A program made the translations under genes and the position numbers. Source: Micromonospora tarapacensis (lineage in GTDB: Bacteria > Actinomycetota > Actinomycetes > Mycobacteriales > Micromonosporaceae). Taken from it: a DNA stretch of 64,000 bases. Shown here in pieces: positions 34,323 through 41,698 of this stretch. Each line of letters starts with the position of its first letter. Position 1 is the stretch's first letter. A model generated the notes under the pieces. That model worked only from the letters and a program-made list of their open reading frames with translations. It ran no database searches and was not told the origin of the DNA. The stretch is taken from assembly GCF_019697375.1 (NCBI RefSeq), contig NZ_JAHCDI010000004.1, positions 5,195,324-5,259,323 of the forward strand. The letters are read 5' to 3'.

Positions 34323-34604
34323 ATGGGCATCGGTGGCAGTATTTTCCTGATCGCGCTGGGTGCGATCTTCGCGTTCGCGGTGGAGGCGGAGGTCGGCTGG
34401 CTCGACCTGAGCGTCGTCGGTTGGGTGTTGATGCTCGCGGGCGTCGCCGGCCTGATCGTGACCCTCTACTTCTGGAACTCGCGTCGGCGCACGGTCGCCC
34501 CGGTGCGCGAGGAGCGGGTGGTCGCCGACCGTACCGTGCCGGTGCAGGACGACCGGGTGGTGCAGGAGTACCGCGAGGTGCGCCGGCCCGGTCCCCCCGT
34601 CTGA
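34323..34604 (+). CDS. DUF6458-type small membrane protein, copy 2
   Basis: This 93-residue paralogue of the gene at 33363 has the same layout: MGIGGSIFLIALGAIFAFA helix, GWLDLSVVGW link, second helix, RRR. Its tail is charged and Val/Arg-rich instead of Pro-rich. AAGGAG is followed by two consecutive ATGs; the second (34323) has normal spacing and the family start. Confidence 0.8.
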   Translation: MGIGGSIFLIALGAIFAFAVEAEVGWLDLSVVGWVLMLAGVAGLIVTLYFWNSRRRTVAPVREERVVADRTVPVQDDRVVQEYREVRRPGPPV

Positions 34605-34667
34605 CCTTCGGCGAACGGCCGGCGCGGGGGTGGTGCACGCACCACCCCCACCGTCGTGCCGGCCGGG

Positions 34668-35345
34668 TCAGGCGAACAGTGCGAAGTAGATGGCGATGTG
34701 GTGGCAGATCGCGGCGACCAGCGTGCAGGCGTGGAAGAACTCGTGGTGGCCGAAGACGTTGGGCCACGGATCGGGGCGCCGCAGCGCGTAGAAGACCGCG
34801 CCGACCGTGTAGACGGCGCCGCCCACGGCGAGCAGCACCAACGGAGTCACTCCGCCCTGGTGGAGGATGTCGGGCAGCATCGCCACCGACACCCAGCCGA
34901 GGGCCAGGTAGAGCGGCGCGGAGACCCAGCGGGACGCGTGCGGCCAGACCAGCTTGAGCGCCACGCCGGCCAGTGCGCCGCCCCAGACCACCGACAGCAT
35001 TATCACGGCGTCGCGGGTCTCCAGCAGCAGCAGGCAGAAGGGCGTGTACGTGCCGGCGATGAACAGGAAGATCATCGAATGGTCCATCCGGCGCATGACC
35101 GCGAAGCCGCGCGCCGACCACACCCGACGGTGGTAGAGCGCGCTGGTGCCGAACAGTCCGCAGACGGTGAGGCTGTAGACGGCGGAGCTGATCAGGGGGG
35201 TCCAGCCGGGACGGGTGGCGGCGATCGAGCAGAGCACGATGCCGCAGACCAGGGCGACGAAGAACGCGTACGTGTGCAGCCAGCCGCGCATCCGGGGTTT
35301 CCCGATGTCGACCGGCTTGAGCCGGGGGCGTGCTGAGGTGGTCAC
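34668..35345 (-). CDS. PAQR/hemolysin III family membrane protein
   Basis: Seven membrane helices and the family's metal-site residues are visible: TSALYHR, DHSMIFLFIAGTYTPFCLL and GHHEFFHACTLVAAICHHIAI. Bacterial members of this family are of uncertain function; some behave as membrane-perturbing or lipid-hydrolase-like proteins. The GTG at 35345 lies 6 nt after TAACCT, so the transcript is probably leaderless. Length, 225 residues, is typical. Confidence 0.88.
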   Translation of the reverse strand: MTTSARPRLKPVDIGKPRMRGWLHTYAFFVALVCGIVLCSIAATRPGWTPLISSAVYSLTVCGLFGTSALYHRRVWSARGFAVMRRMDHSMIFLFIAGTYTPFCLLLLETRDAVIMLSVVWGGALAGVALKLVWPHASRWVSAPLYLALGWVSVAMLPDILHQGGVTPLVLLAVGGAVYTVGAVFYALRRPDPWPNVFGHHEFFHACTLVAAICHHIAIYFALFA

Positions 35346-35351
35346 GCCCTT

Positions 35352-35409
35352 AGGTTACGGCAGCGTAGGTTACCTTCGGGTAGTGTAACTGGTCACGCCG
35401 TCCGACCAG
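35352..35409. promoter_or_regulatory. Repeat-rich control region between the PAQR and pxp genes
   Basis: On the minus strand TAACCT (35357 to 35352) is the -10 for the PAQR gene. TAGGTTAC occurs twice (35351-35358, 35366-35373) and an inverted repeat CTGGTC-N9-GACCAG lies at 35389-35409. GTTACCTTCGGGTAGT (35369-35384) partly resembles the operator shared by the FadE and EtfD-like genes. Confidence 0.4.
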
Positions 35410-35451
35410 CGGACGACGCGAACACGTCCGCCGGGCCGGGATGATGGCGCA

Positions 35452-36123
35452 ATGCGGATCAGACCGGTCGGCTCGCACGCCCTCCTGCTCGACCTCGCCG
35501 CGACCGACGCCGGCCCGCCCGCCCCGCAGGGACGGCAAGCGGAGGCCGCCGTCGCGGTGGAAGCCTGGCGGGCGGAGCTGTGGCACCGCCGCGCCCGGGG
35601 TGAACTGGTCGCCGCCGAGATCGTGCCGGCCGCCGCCACCGTGCTCCTCGACGGCGTCCCGGACCCAGCCGCCACCGCGTCCCGGATCGCCACCTGGACA
35701 CCCGCCACCACGCCCGAGGTGACCGGCACCGCCGCCGGCAGCGTCGAGGTTCCCGTCACGTACGACGGGGAGGACCTGCCGCGCGTCGCCGAACACTGGG
35801 GGGTGGACGTGGCACACGTCGTGCGCCGCCTGCGGGACACCGAGTTCCGGGTGGCGTTCTGCGGCTTCGCGCCCGGCTTCGGCTACCTGAGCGGTCTGCC
35901 CGCCGAACTGGCGGTGCCCCGGCTCGCCACCCGCGCCCCGGGTGCCGGCGGGGTCGGTCGCGCTGGCCGGCCCGTACGCCGGGATCTACCCGACCGCGTC
36001 GCCCGGTGGCTGGCTGCTGGTCGGGCGGACCGGGCGGACCCTGTTCGACGTGACGGCCGACCCGCCCGCCCTGCTCACCCCGGCACCCGGGTCCGGCTGG
36101 TGCCGGCCGGGTCGAACCGGTGA
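35452..36123 (+). CDS. pxpB: 5-oxoprolinase subunit B (PxpB/KipI), with two compensating indels
   Basis: PxpA, B and C together hydrolyse 5-oxoproline to glutamate with ATP. The N-terminal KipI-like part ([15 protein letters not shown] ... [15 protein letters not shown]) is in the first frame. After the CCCC run at 35936-35939 the frame needs one base fewer, and the conserved [22 protein letters not shown] block continues in another frame; near the CCCC at 36078-36081 one base is missing and the first frame returns for [12 protein letters not shown]. The gene is thus likely intact with sequencing indels. GATGAT six bases before the ATG suggests leaderless transcription. Confidence 0.8.
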   Translation: MRIRPVGSHALLLDLAATDAGPPAPQGRQAEAAVAVEAWRAELWHRRARGELVAAEIVPAAATVLLDGVPDPAATASRIATWTPATTPEVTGTAAGSVEVPVTYDGEDLPRVAEHWGVDVAHVVRRLRDTEFRVAFCGFAPGFGYLSGLPAELAVPRLATRAPGAGGVGRAGRPVRRDLPDRVARWLAAGRADRADPVRRDGRPARPAHPGTRVRLVPAGSNR

Positions 36124-36998
36124 ACGGGTGGCCGGCGGTGGCCGGCGGCGAGGTCGAGGTGCTCCGCGCCGGGGCGCTGACCACCGTGCAGGACCTGGGC
36201 CGGCCGGGCTGGGCGCACCTCGGCGTGCCCCGCTCCGGTGCACTCGACCCGGCGGCGCTGCGGCTGGCCAACCGCCTGGTCGGCAACCCGGAGTCCGCGG
36301 CCGGGCTGGAGTTGACCCTCACCGGCTGCACGTTGCGACCGACCCGGGCCACCACGGTCGCCGTGGTGGGAGCCGAGGCCGACGTGCGGGTCGGCGACCG
36401 GCCCGGTGACCCCGGACGCCCGCTGGCCGTACCGGCTGGGGCGGTGCTGCGGATCGGTCCCGCCCGACGGGGCCTGCGCTGCTGGCTCGCGGTGGCCGGC
36501 GGGATCGCCGTCGCACCGGTGCTGGGCAGCCGGGCCACCGACACCCTCGCCGGCCTCGGGCCGGCACCACTGCGCGACGGTGACCTGCTGCCGCTGGGCG
36601 CGCCGACCGGCCCACCCGCCCCCGTCGACCTCACCGTGCCGCTCACCCCACCGACGGAACTACGCCTCGCGGTGCGGCTCGGCCCCCGGCACGACTGGTT
36701 CACCCCGGCCGCCCTGGACCGGCTGCTCGGCACGGCGTACGAGGTCAGTCCGTTGACCAATCGGGTCGGTGCGCGGCTGACCGGCGCACCGCTGCCCCGC
36801 GCGGTGGCCGGTGAGCTACCCAGCGAAGGGCTCGTCCTCGGCGCGGTGCAGGTGCCGGCGGACGGCCAACCGTTGATCTTCCTCGCCGACCATCCCACCA
36901 CCGGTGGTTATCCGGTCATCGCGGTGGTGGACGACGTGACCCCGCTCGCGCAGGCCCGCCCAGGCACTACGGTGAGGTTTCATGGACCTCAACGCTGA
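36120..36998 (+). CDS. pxpC: 5-oxoprolinase subunit C (PxpC, biotin-dependent carboxylase-like domain)
   Basis: The 292-residue protein is a cyclophilin-like carboxyltransferase-domain protein: [50 protein letters not shown] and a C-terminal [20 protein letters not shown]. It forms the PxpBC half of 5-oxoprolinase. GTG 36120 overlaps the pxpB stop by 4 bp, and the gene overlaps pxpA by 17 bp, so the three genes form a tight operon. Confidence 0.9.
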   Translation: MNGWPAVAGGEVEVLRAGALTTVQDLGRPGWAHLGVPRSGALDPAALRLANRLVGNPESAAGLELTLTGCTLRPTRATTVAVVGAEADVRVGDRPGDPGRPLAVPAGAVLRIGPARRGLRCWLAVAGGIAVAPVLGSRATDTLAGLGPAPLRDGDLLPLGAPTGPPAPVDLTVPLTPPTELRLAVRLGPRHDWFTPAALDRLLGTAYEVSPLTNRVGARLTGAPLPRAVAGELPSEGLVLGAVQVPADGQPLIFLADHPTTGGYPVIAVVDDVTPLAQARPGTTVRFHGPQR

Positions 36999-37731
36999 CC
37001 TGGGCGAGGGATTCGGCATCTGGCGGCTCGGCGACGACGAGGCCCTGCTGGACCTGGTCACCTCCGCCAACGTCGCCTGCGGCTTCCACGCCGGAGACCC
37101 GTCCACGATGCGCCGGGTCTGTGCAGCCGCCGCCGAGCGGGGCGTCGCCATCGGCGCCCAGGTCGGCTACCGGGACCTTGCCGGCTTCGGCCGGCGGCAC
37201 ATCGCGTACGACTTCGCGGAGCTGCGCGACGAGACCCTCTACCAGCTCGGCGCGCTGGACGCCTTCTGCCGGGCCTACCGCAGCCGGGTCCGCTACCTCA
37301 AGCCGCACGGGGCGCTGTACCACGCCGCCGCCTGCGACGAGATGCAGGCGACGGCGCTCGTCGCGGCGATCGGCGACCACGACCGGGACCTGCCGGTGCT
37401 CTGCCCACCCGGCTCCGTGCTGGCCCAACTCGCCCAGGGGGCCGGAATCCGGGTGGTGGCCGAGGGATTCGCCGACCGCAACTACCTGCCCAACGGCCAA
37501 CTGGTGCCGCGTACCTCGCCGGACGCGCTGGTCACCGACCCGCACGAGGTGGCCCGCCGGGCGGTGCGGATGGCCACCGAACGGGTCGTGGTCGCCGTCG
37601 ACGGCAGCGCCATCCCGTGCCCGGTGGAGTCCGTCTGCCTGCACGGCGACAGCCCCGGTGCGGTGGCCGCCGCGGAACTCGTCCGCGCCGCCCTCATCGA
37701 CGCCGGGGTCACCCCCGCCCCGTTCGGCTGA
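36982..37731 (+). CDS. pxpA: 5-oxoprolinase subunit A (PxpA, LamB/YcsF family)
   Basis: Family motifs are clear: [12 protein letters not shown] (metal-binding start), SANVACGFHAGDP, VGYRDLAGFGRR, VRYLKPHGALYH, EGFADRNYLPNGQLVPR and CLHGDSPGA. The protein opens the oxoproline ring with PxpBC. Length, 249 residues, is standard. The ATG lies inside the end of pxpC. Confidence 0.93.
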   Translation: MDLNADLGEGFGIWRLGDDEALLDLVTSANVACGFHAGDPSTMRRVCAAAAERGVAIGAQVGYRDLAGFGRRHIAYDFAELRDETLYQLGALDAFCRAYRSRVRYLKPHGALYHAAACDEMQATALVAAIGDHDRDLPVLCPPGSVLAQLAQGAGIRVVAEGFADRNYLPNGQLVPRTSPDALVTDPHEVARRAVRMATERVVVAVDGSAIPCPVESVCLHGDSPGAVAAAELVRAALIDAGVTPAPFG

Positions 37732-37744
37732 AACCGCCGCGCCG

Positions 37745-39580
37745 TCAGCCGGCGTCCATGCCGCGCAGGACCAGCGGCAGGCGGGCCGCGGCGCCGTCGA
37801 CGACGCGCACCGGCACGCCCCAGTCCTGCCGGGTGAGGTGGCAGGCCGCATGCTCCACGTCGGCGTCGCAGGTCGCCGCCTGGGCGGTGACCTGGAGCAC
37901 CCCGTCGGGCACCGAGCCGTCGATCACCAGACGCCGGGACAGCTCGGTGCTGGTACCCGACCCCTCGACCAGCAGCTCGGGCGGCGACGCGGAAACCACC
38001 AACCGGGTCGACGGCCCGTACGTCTCGTCCAGCTTCTGTCCCGGCGCCGGGGTGAAGACGACGTCCAGGACCACCTCGCCGGCGGTCAGCTCGGTCGGCC
38101 TGCGTTCGGTGCGGCGCCGGGGGCCGTCGACCGTGTCCGCCCCGGCCGCCGAGAGCGCGCCCGGGGCCAGCCGGGTGATCCGGTGCCCGGCGGACTCCAC
38201 CACCAGCACCGCGCCGTCGGGGGTGAGGACCAGGTCGCTCGGCTCGGCGAGGCCGGTGGCCACGGTGGCGACCCGGTCGCCGACCGGGTCGTACCGGCGC
38301 ACGGAGCCGTTGTACGTGTCGGCGATCAGCACCGAGCCGTCGGGCAGGGCGCAGACGCCGAGCGGATGTTGCAGCAGGGCCTGCGCCGCCGGCCCGTCCA
38401 CGTGACCGAAGTCGAACAGACCCTGGCCGACGGCGGTGCCCAGGACACCGTCCTCGACGTACCGGATGGCGCTGGTCTCGCTGTCGGCGACCCAGAGACG
38501 GGCGCCGTCGCCGGAGACCGCGAGCCCGGACGGCTGAGCCAGCCACGCCTGCGCCAGCGGCCCGTCGCGCAGCGCCTCCACGGTCGTGCCGGCGTACATG
38601 CCGGCGGTCCGCCTGATCGGATCGAACCACCACAGCTGGTGGATGCCGGCCATGGCGATGACGAGCTTGTCGTCGTACCAGGCGAGGTCCCAGGGCGAGG
38701 AGAGATCGACCGAGAGCGCGTCGTGCGCGTGGTCGTCGACCGCGGACCGCCACTGCCGCCCGGTGCCGGCCACGGTGACCACCTCGCCGGTGGCCAGCCG
38801 TACGCCGCGCAGCAGATGGTTGACCGTGTCGGCGACCACCAGGTCGTAGCCGGCGACCTCGGCGACCTGCGCCGGGAGCAGGCACAGCCCTTGCGGCTCG
38901 GAGAAGGTGGCGACATCGGCCGGCCCGTCGGCCCGGCCCCGGCTGCCGGTGCCGATCGTCCGGGCGACGGTCTCGCCGTCGGCGGCCAACTCGACCACCC
39001 GGTGCCGCGCCGAGTCGGTGACCAGCAGGCCGCCGCCGGGCAGCGCCACCGCCTTGCCCGGGAAGCGCAGGGTGGTCCGCGGCTCGGCCGGCGGCACGTA
39101 CGGGCCGTCGCCCCGGTGCAGCGTGCCGCGGCCCTCGTGGGTGGCGACCAGGTCGTCGATCAGCCGCGCCAGCCCGTCGGCGTGCCCCTCGCCGGCCATC
39201 GTCGCGACCACGTAGCCCTCCGGGTCGATCACCGCGAGGGTCGGCCAGGCGCGGGCCGCGTACTGCTGCCACATGTCCAGCTCGGGATCATCGAGTACGG
39301 GGTGGTGCACGCCGTACCGCTCGACCGCCGCGGCCAGCGCGTCCGGGTCCTTCTCGTGCTCGAACTTCGGCGAGTGCACGCCGATCACCACGAGGACGTC
39401 GGCGTACTTCTCCTCGATCGGCCGCAGCTCGTCCAGCACGTGCAGGCAGTTGATGCAGCAGAAGGTCCAGAAATCCGCAATCACGATCTTGCCCCGCAGG
39501 TCGGCGAGCGTCAGCTCCCGCCCGCCGGTGTTCAACCAGGCCCGGCCCCGAAGCTCGGGAGCCCGCACACGTGCACTCAT
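37745..39580 (-). CDS. Thioredoxin-like/NHL-repeat fusion protein
   Basis: Residues ~1-150 form a TlpA-type thioredoxin domain (LRGKIVIADFWTFCCINCLHVLDELRPIEEKY), in which CINC follows an extra Cys. Residues ~165-480 hold NHL beta-propeller repeats (FPGKAVALPGGGLLVTDSARHRVVEL and later copies), and a C-terminal beta-domain follows. The architecture resembles animal NHLRC2 and its bacterial relatives. No signal peptide is present, so it should be cytoplasmic. The 611-residue ATG start at 39580 is preferred because MSARVRAPELRGRAWLN begins the domain; the frame upstream is not coding-like. Confidence 0.88.
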   Translation of the reverse strand: MSARVRAPELRGRAWLNTGGRELTLADLRGKIVIADFWTFCCINCLHVLDELRPIEEKYADVLVVIGVHSPKFEHEKDPDALAAAVERYGVHHPVLDDPELDMWQQYAARAWPTLAVIDPEGYVVATMAGEGHADGLARLIDDLVATHEGRGTLHRGDGPYVPPAEPRTTLRFPGKAVALPGGGLLVTDSARHRVVELAADGETVARTIGTGSRGRADGPADVATFSEPQGLCLLPAQVAEVAGYDLVVADTVNHLLRGVRLATGEVVTVAGTGRQWRSAVDDHAHDALSVDLSSPWDLAWYDDKLVIAMAGIHQLWWFDPIRRTAGMYAGTTVEALRDGPLAQAWLAQPSGLAVSGDGARLWVADSETSAIRYVEDGVLGTAVGQGLFDFGHVDGPAAQALLQHPLGVCALPDGSVLIADTYNGSVRRYDPVGDRVATVATGLAEPSDLVLTPDGAVLVVESAGHRITRLAPGALSAAGADTVDGPRRRTERRPTELTAGEVVLDVVFTPAPGQKLDETYGPSTRLVVSASPPELLVEGSGTSTELSRRLVIDGSVPDGVLQVTAQAATCDADVEHAACHLTRQDWGVPVRVVDGAAARLPLVLRGMDAG

Positions 39581-39661
39581 GACCCCATCGTGCCTCACCA
39601 GCGGACGCCAACCGGTCGGACGGGGAGGTAGGAGAGGTGTACGTGACACTGCGCACGAAGA

Positions 39662-39707
39662 CCCGCCCCGGCCGCCGGCAGGGGGATTGCCGGACGACCG
39701 GGGCGGG
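39662..39707 (-). terminator. Large hairpin terminator of the divergent two-gene unit
   Basis: Outer arms CCCGCCCCGG (39662-39671) and CCGGGGCGGG (39698-39707) enclose a CCGGCA/TGCCGG inner stem (39675-39680, 39688-39693). It lies just past the stop at 39712 of the minus-strand gene. Confidence 0.7.
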
Positions 39708-39711
39708 CGGC

Positions 39712-39969
39712 TCACTTCGGGGGGCGGACCGGAACCCAGTCCGTGAACCGCCGGTGCAGGCTCACGGGACGCGGGCCCGAATCCAGCTCGGCGAGCTGGG
39801 CGGCGGCCTCCTCCCGCAGCGTCACGAGGTAGACCATCAGGGCGGCCATGCTGCCCTTGTACTCCGCGAGCAGGCGCAGCTTCGCCGGGGAGCACGGCCA
39901 CGCCGCGCCGCACGCCGCGCAGCGCCACGTCGGGCGGGACGGAATGTGGGCTTCGAGGTCGCCACTCAC
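39712..39969 (-). CDS. Small hypothetical protein with CxxC (XRE-locus accessory)
   Basis: This 85-residue protein begins MSGDLEAHIPSRPTWRCAACGAAWPCSP, with a CxxC and a third Cys, followed by a helical middle (LRLLAEYKGSMAALMVYLVTLREEAAAQL). I know similar short proteins, rich in Trp and Cys near the N terminus, beside XRE genes in Micromonosporaceae, but no function. GTG 39969 overlaps the stop of the upstream gene by 4 bp. Confidence 0.65.
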   Translation of the reverse strand: MSGDLEAHIPSRPTWRCAACGAAWPCSPAKLRLLAEYKGSMAALMVYLVTLREEAAAQLAELDSGPRPVSLHRRFTDWVPVRPPK

Positions 39970-40454
39970 CCGGTCACGCTCGCGGCGCCGGAGCGCGGCC
40001 GGCAGCGACGCTCGTACGGGACGGGCGTCACCTTCACCGGGCGCAGGCCCTTCGGCATCAGGAACAGGGCCCGCCGCGCTGTCGCGTCCCCGTGCCGGTC
40101 GAGCTGATACACGTCGACCCAGGCCCACCCGTCGTACGTCGTCCGGCCCAGTGTCCGGATCACGCGGACCAAGACGGGCTTGACGAATTGCGGGGACGCT
40201 TCCCGGGTCAGGAGGTACACGCCGGGGGAGACCCGGGGGGTCACCGGACATCGCGGCGGTCGAGCCGGTCGGGCCAGCGCGAGGCGGATACGACGTTCGC
40301 GGGCTTTGACACAGGCACGGCGGGCCTCCTCGGTCAGCGCGGGATGGTTGGAAGGGGCCGCCCCGAAGGTCGCTCGCCGGATGGGGGCGGCCCCTGACGG
40401 CGCGACCAGCGGGCCACCCCGGGTCCTCCACTGGCTCGTGCCGTCTAGTGACAC
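39966..40454 (-). CDS. Hypothetical protein divergent from the XRE regulator, start uncertain
   Basis: The confident part is TEEARRACVKARERRIRLAL, then PGVYLLTREASPQFVKPVLVRVIRTLGRTTYDGWAWVDVYQLDRHGDATARRALFLMPKGL, a folded-looking domain of ~110 residues with no family name known to me. GTG 40454 is only one possible start; the true one may be closer to the conserved part. It overlaps and probably drives the 85-residue gene downstream. The pair is divergent from the XRE gene with ~117 bp between. Confidence 0.5.
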   Translation of the reverse strand: MSLDGTSQWRTRGGPLVAPSGAAPIRRATFGAAPSNHPALTEEARRACVKARERRIRLALARPARPPRCPVTPRVSPGVYLLTREASPQFVKPVLVRVIRTLGRTTYDGWAWVDVYQLDRHGDATARRALFLMPKGLRPVKVTPVPYERRCRPRSGAASVTG

Positions 40455-40571
40455 TCTGATGTGGAGACCGCTACTCTCGAAAGGTGCTTTTGGTGTCCGG
40501 GCTGAGCTGGCGAAACAGCCGTGGATCCGGTGGCGACATGGATAGTTGATCTTCATTCTGAGGAGCTCTGA

Positions 40572-41372
40572 ATGCCTGACGTACCGACCCCCTTGGCGGC
40601 CTTCATCGTTAGCGAGATCCGTCGGGGCCGGGGGGTCGCTGGCATGACGCAGGAGGCGTTTGGGCGCGGCGCAGGGTTCAGCGCGTCCCATGTCAGCGCC
40701 GTTGAAGGCGGCACGCGGGCGCTGACGGCGGACTTCGTCCGAGGGGCTGACCGCGCGCTGAACACTGGTGGCCTGTTCGGGCGCCTAGCAATGGAACTGG
40801 GCGCCCCTTCCTGGTTTCTGCCGTGGCTCGATGCCGAACGCGGGGCGACGCAGCTTCGCTATTTCGAGCCGAACCTGATCCCGGGCCTGTTGCAGAGCGA
40901 GGCATACGCTCGCGCCGTCCTACGGCTCGACCCTCGGCTGACGGATGAGGAGGTAGATCGCCGGGTCGCTGGTCGACTTGAGCGGCAGGCCATCCTCACG
41001 CGCGAGTCCCCGCCTCGGATCGTCGTCGCCGTTGACGAAGGAGCGATCCGCCGAGCCGGCGACGGGGCTGAAAAACTGATGGCCGAACAACTCTTTCACC
41101 TTGTAGCTTGCGCAGAGCGACCCAATATCAGCGTCCACGTCATCCCGGTGGACGTTGGCCTTCACGCCGGGCTCTCCGGCCCACTGTCCCTGGCGCACAT
41201 GCCGGACGGTAGCTGGATAGGGCACCTCGAAAGCCAGCTAGGCGGCGATGTGGTGGACCGGCCAGCCGACCTGGATACGCTCTTCGAGCGGTGGGAGAGC
41301 GTCCGTACCGAGGCTCTTCCCCGGAGGCAGTCCCTAGACCTGATCAAGGAAGTGGCGAACCAATGGACCTGA
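40572..41372 (+). CDS. XRE-family regulator with DUF5753 domain
   Basis: The 266-residue protein has an N-terminal helix-turn-helix (AGMTQEAFGRGAGFSASHVSAVEGGTRALT, ~24-53) and a C-terminal DUF5753 domain starting with EPNLIPGLLQSEAYARAVL, the layout of the abundant actinobacterial XRE/DUF397 regulators. In Streptomyces such pairs influence development or secondary metabolism. GAGGAG five bases before the ATG sets the start. The stop overlaps the DUF397 gene by 10 bp. Confidence 0.9.
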   Translation: MPDVPTPLAAFIVSEIRRGRGVAGMTQEAFGRGAGFSASHVSAVEGGTRALTADFVRGADRALNTGGLFGRLAMELGAPSWFLPWLDAERGATQLRYFEPNLIPGLLQSEAYARAVLRLDPRLTDEEVDRRVAGRLERQAILTRESPPRIVVAVDEGAIRRAGDGAEKLMAEQLFHLVACAERPNISVHVIPVDVGLHAGLSGPLSLAHMPDGSWIGHLESQLGGDVVDRPADLDTLFERWESVRTEALPRRQSLDLIKEVANQWT

Positions 41373-41554
41373 ACGGCGCGCGGTGGCGAAAGGCCACCCG
41401 TAGCGGTACCAGCGGCGGCAACTGCGTCGAGGTGGCCGACAACCTTCCCGGCGTCGTCGGTGTGCGTGACTCGAAGGACCCGACCGGCCCGGCACTCGCC
41501 TTCGGGCCGGTGGCCTGGAAGGCGTTCGTCCGCCAGGTCGTTGATCGGGCCTGA
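41363..41554 (+). CDS. DUF397 small protein paired with the XRE regulator
   Basis: The 63-residue protein shows the DUF397 pattern: GARWRKATRSGTSGGNCVEVA, VGVRDSKDPTGPALAFGPVAWKAFVRQV. DUF397 proteins are the usual partners, and possibly antagonists, of the upstream XRE/DUF5753 regulators. The ATG lies within the end of that gene. Confidence 0.9.
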   Translation: MDLNGARWRKATRSGTSGGNCVEVADNLPGVVGVRDSKDPTGPALAFGPVAWKAFVRQVVDRA

Positions 41555-41567
41555 CCCCAGGCGCGCG

Positions 41568-41606
41568 AGAGCGCCCGTCCCCCGGGCAGGGGGCGGGCGC
41601 TCTTTG
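41568..41606 (+). terminator. Rho-independent terminator of the XRE-DUF397 operon
   Basis: AGAGCGCCCG (41568-41577) pairs with CGGGCGCTCT (41594-41603); an inner TCCCC/GGGGG stem extends it, and TT follows. It is the most canonical terminator in the window. Confidence 0.85.
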
Positions 41607-41655
41607 CTGTCCCGGGCCGAACGCGCGTCGGGCAGGCCCAGCGGTGCAGACCCGG

Positions 41656-41681
41656 CGGGGTCACGGTCTCCCGTGACCCCG
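41656..41681 (-). terminator. Hairpin terminator of the LppU-like gene
   Basis: CGGGGTCACGG (41656-41666), loop TCTC, CCGTGACCCCG (41671-41681): 11 perfect pairs, 17 bp past the minus-strand stop at 41699. Confidence 0.75.
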
Positions 41682-41698
41682 TCGGGCAGGCAGCCGGG

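Noticed and set aside
37121..39631. Very long plus-strand open frame (836 codons)
   Set aside because: It lies antisense to the thioredoxin/NHL gene and pxpA overlap, with the Arg/His/Gly-rich composition of a GC-rich shadow frame.
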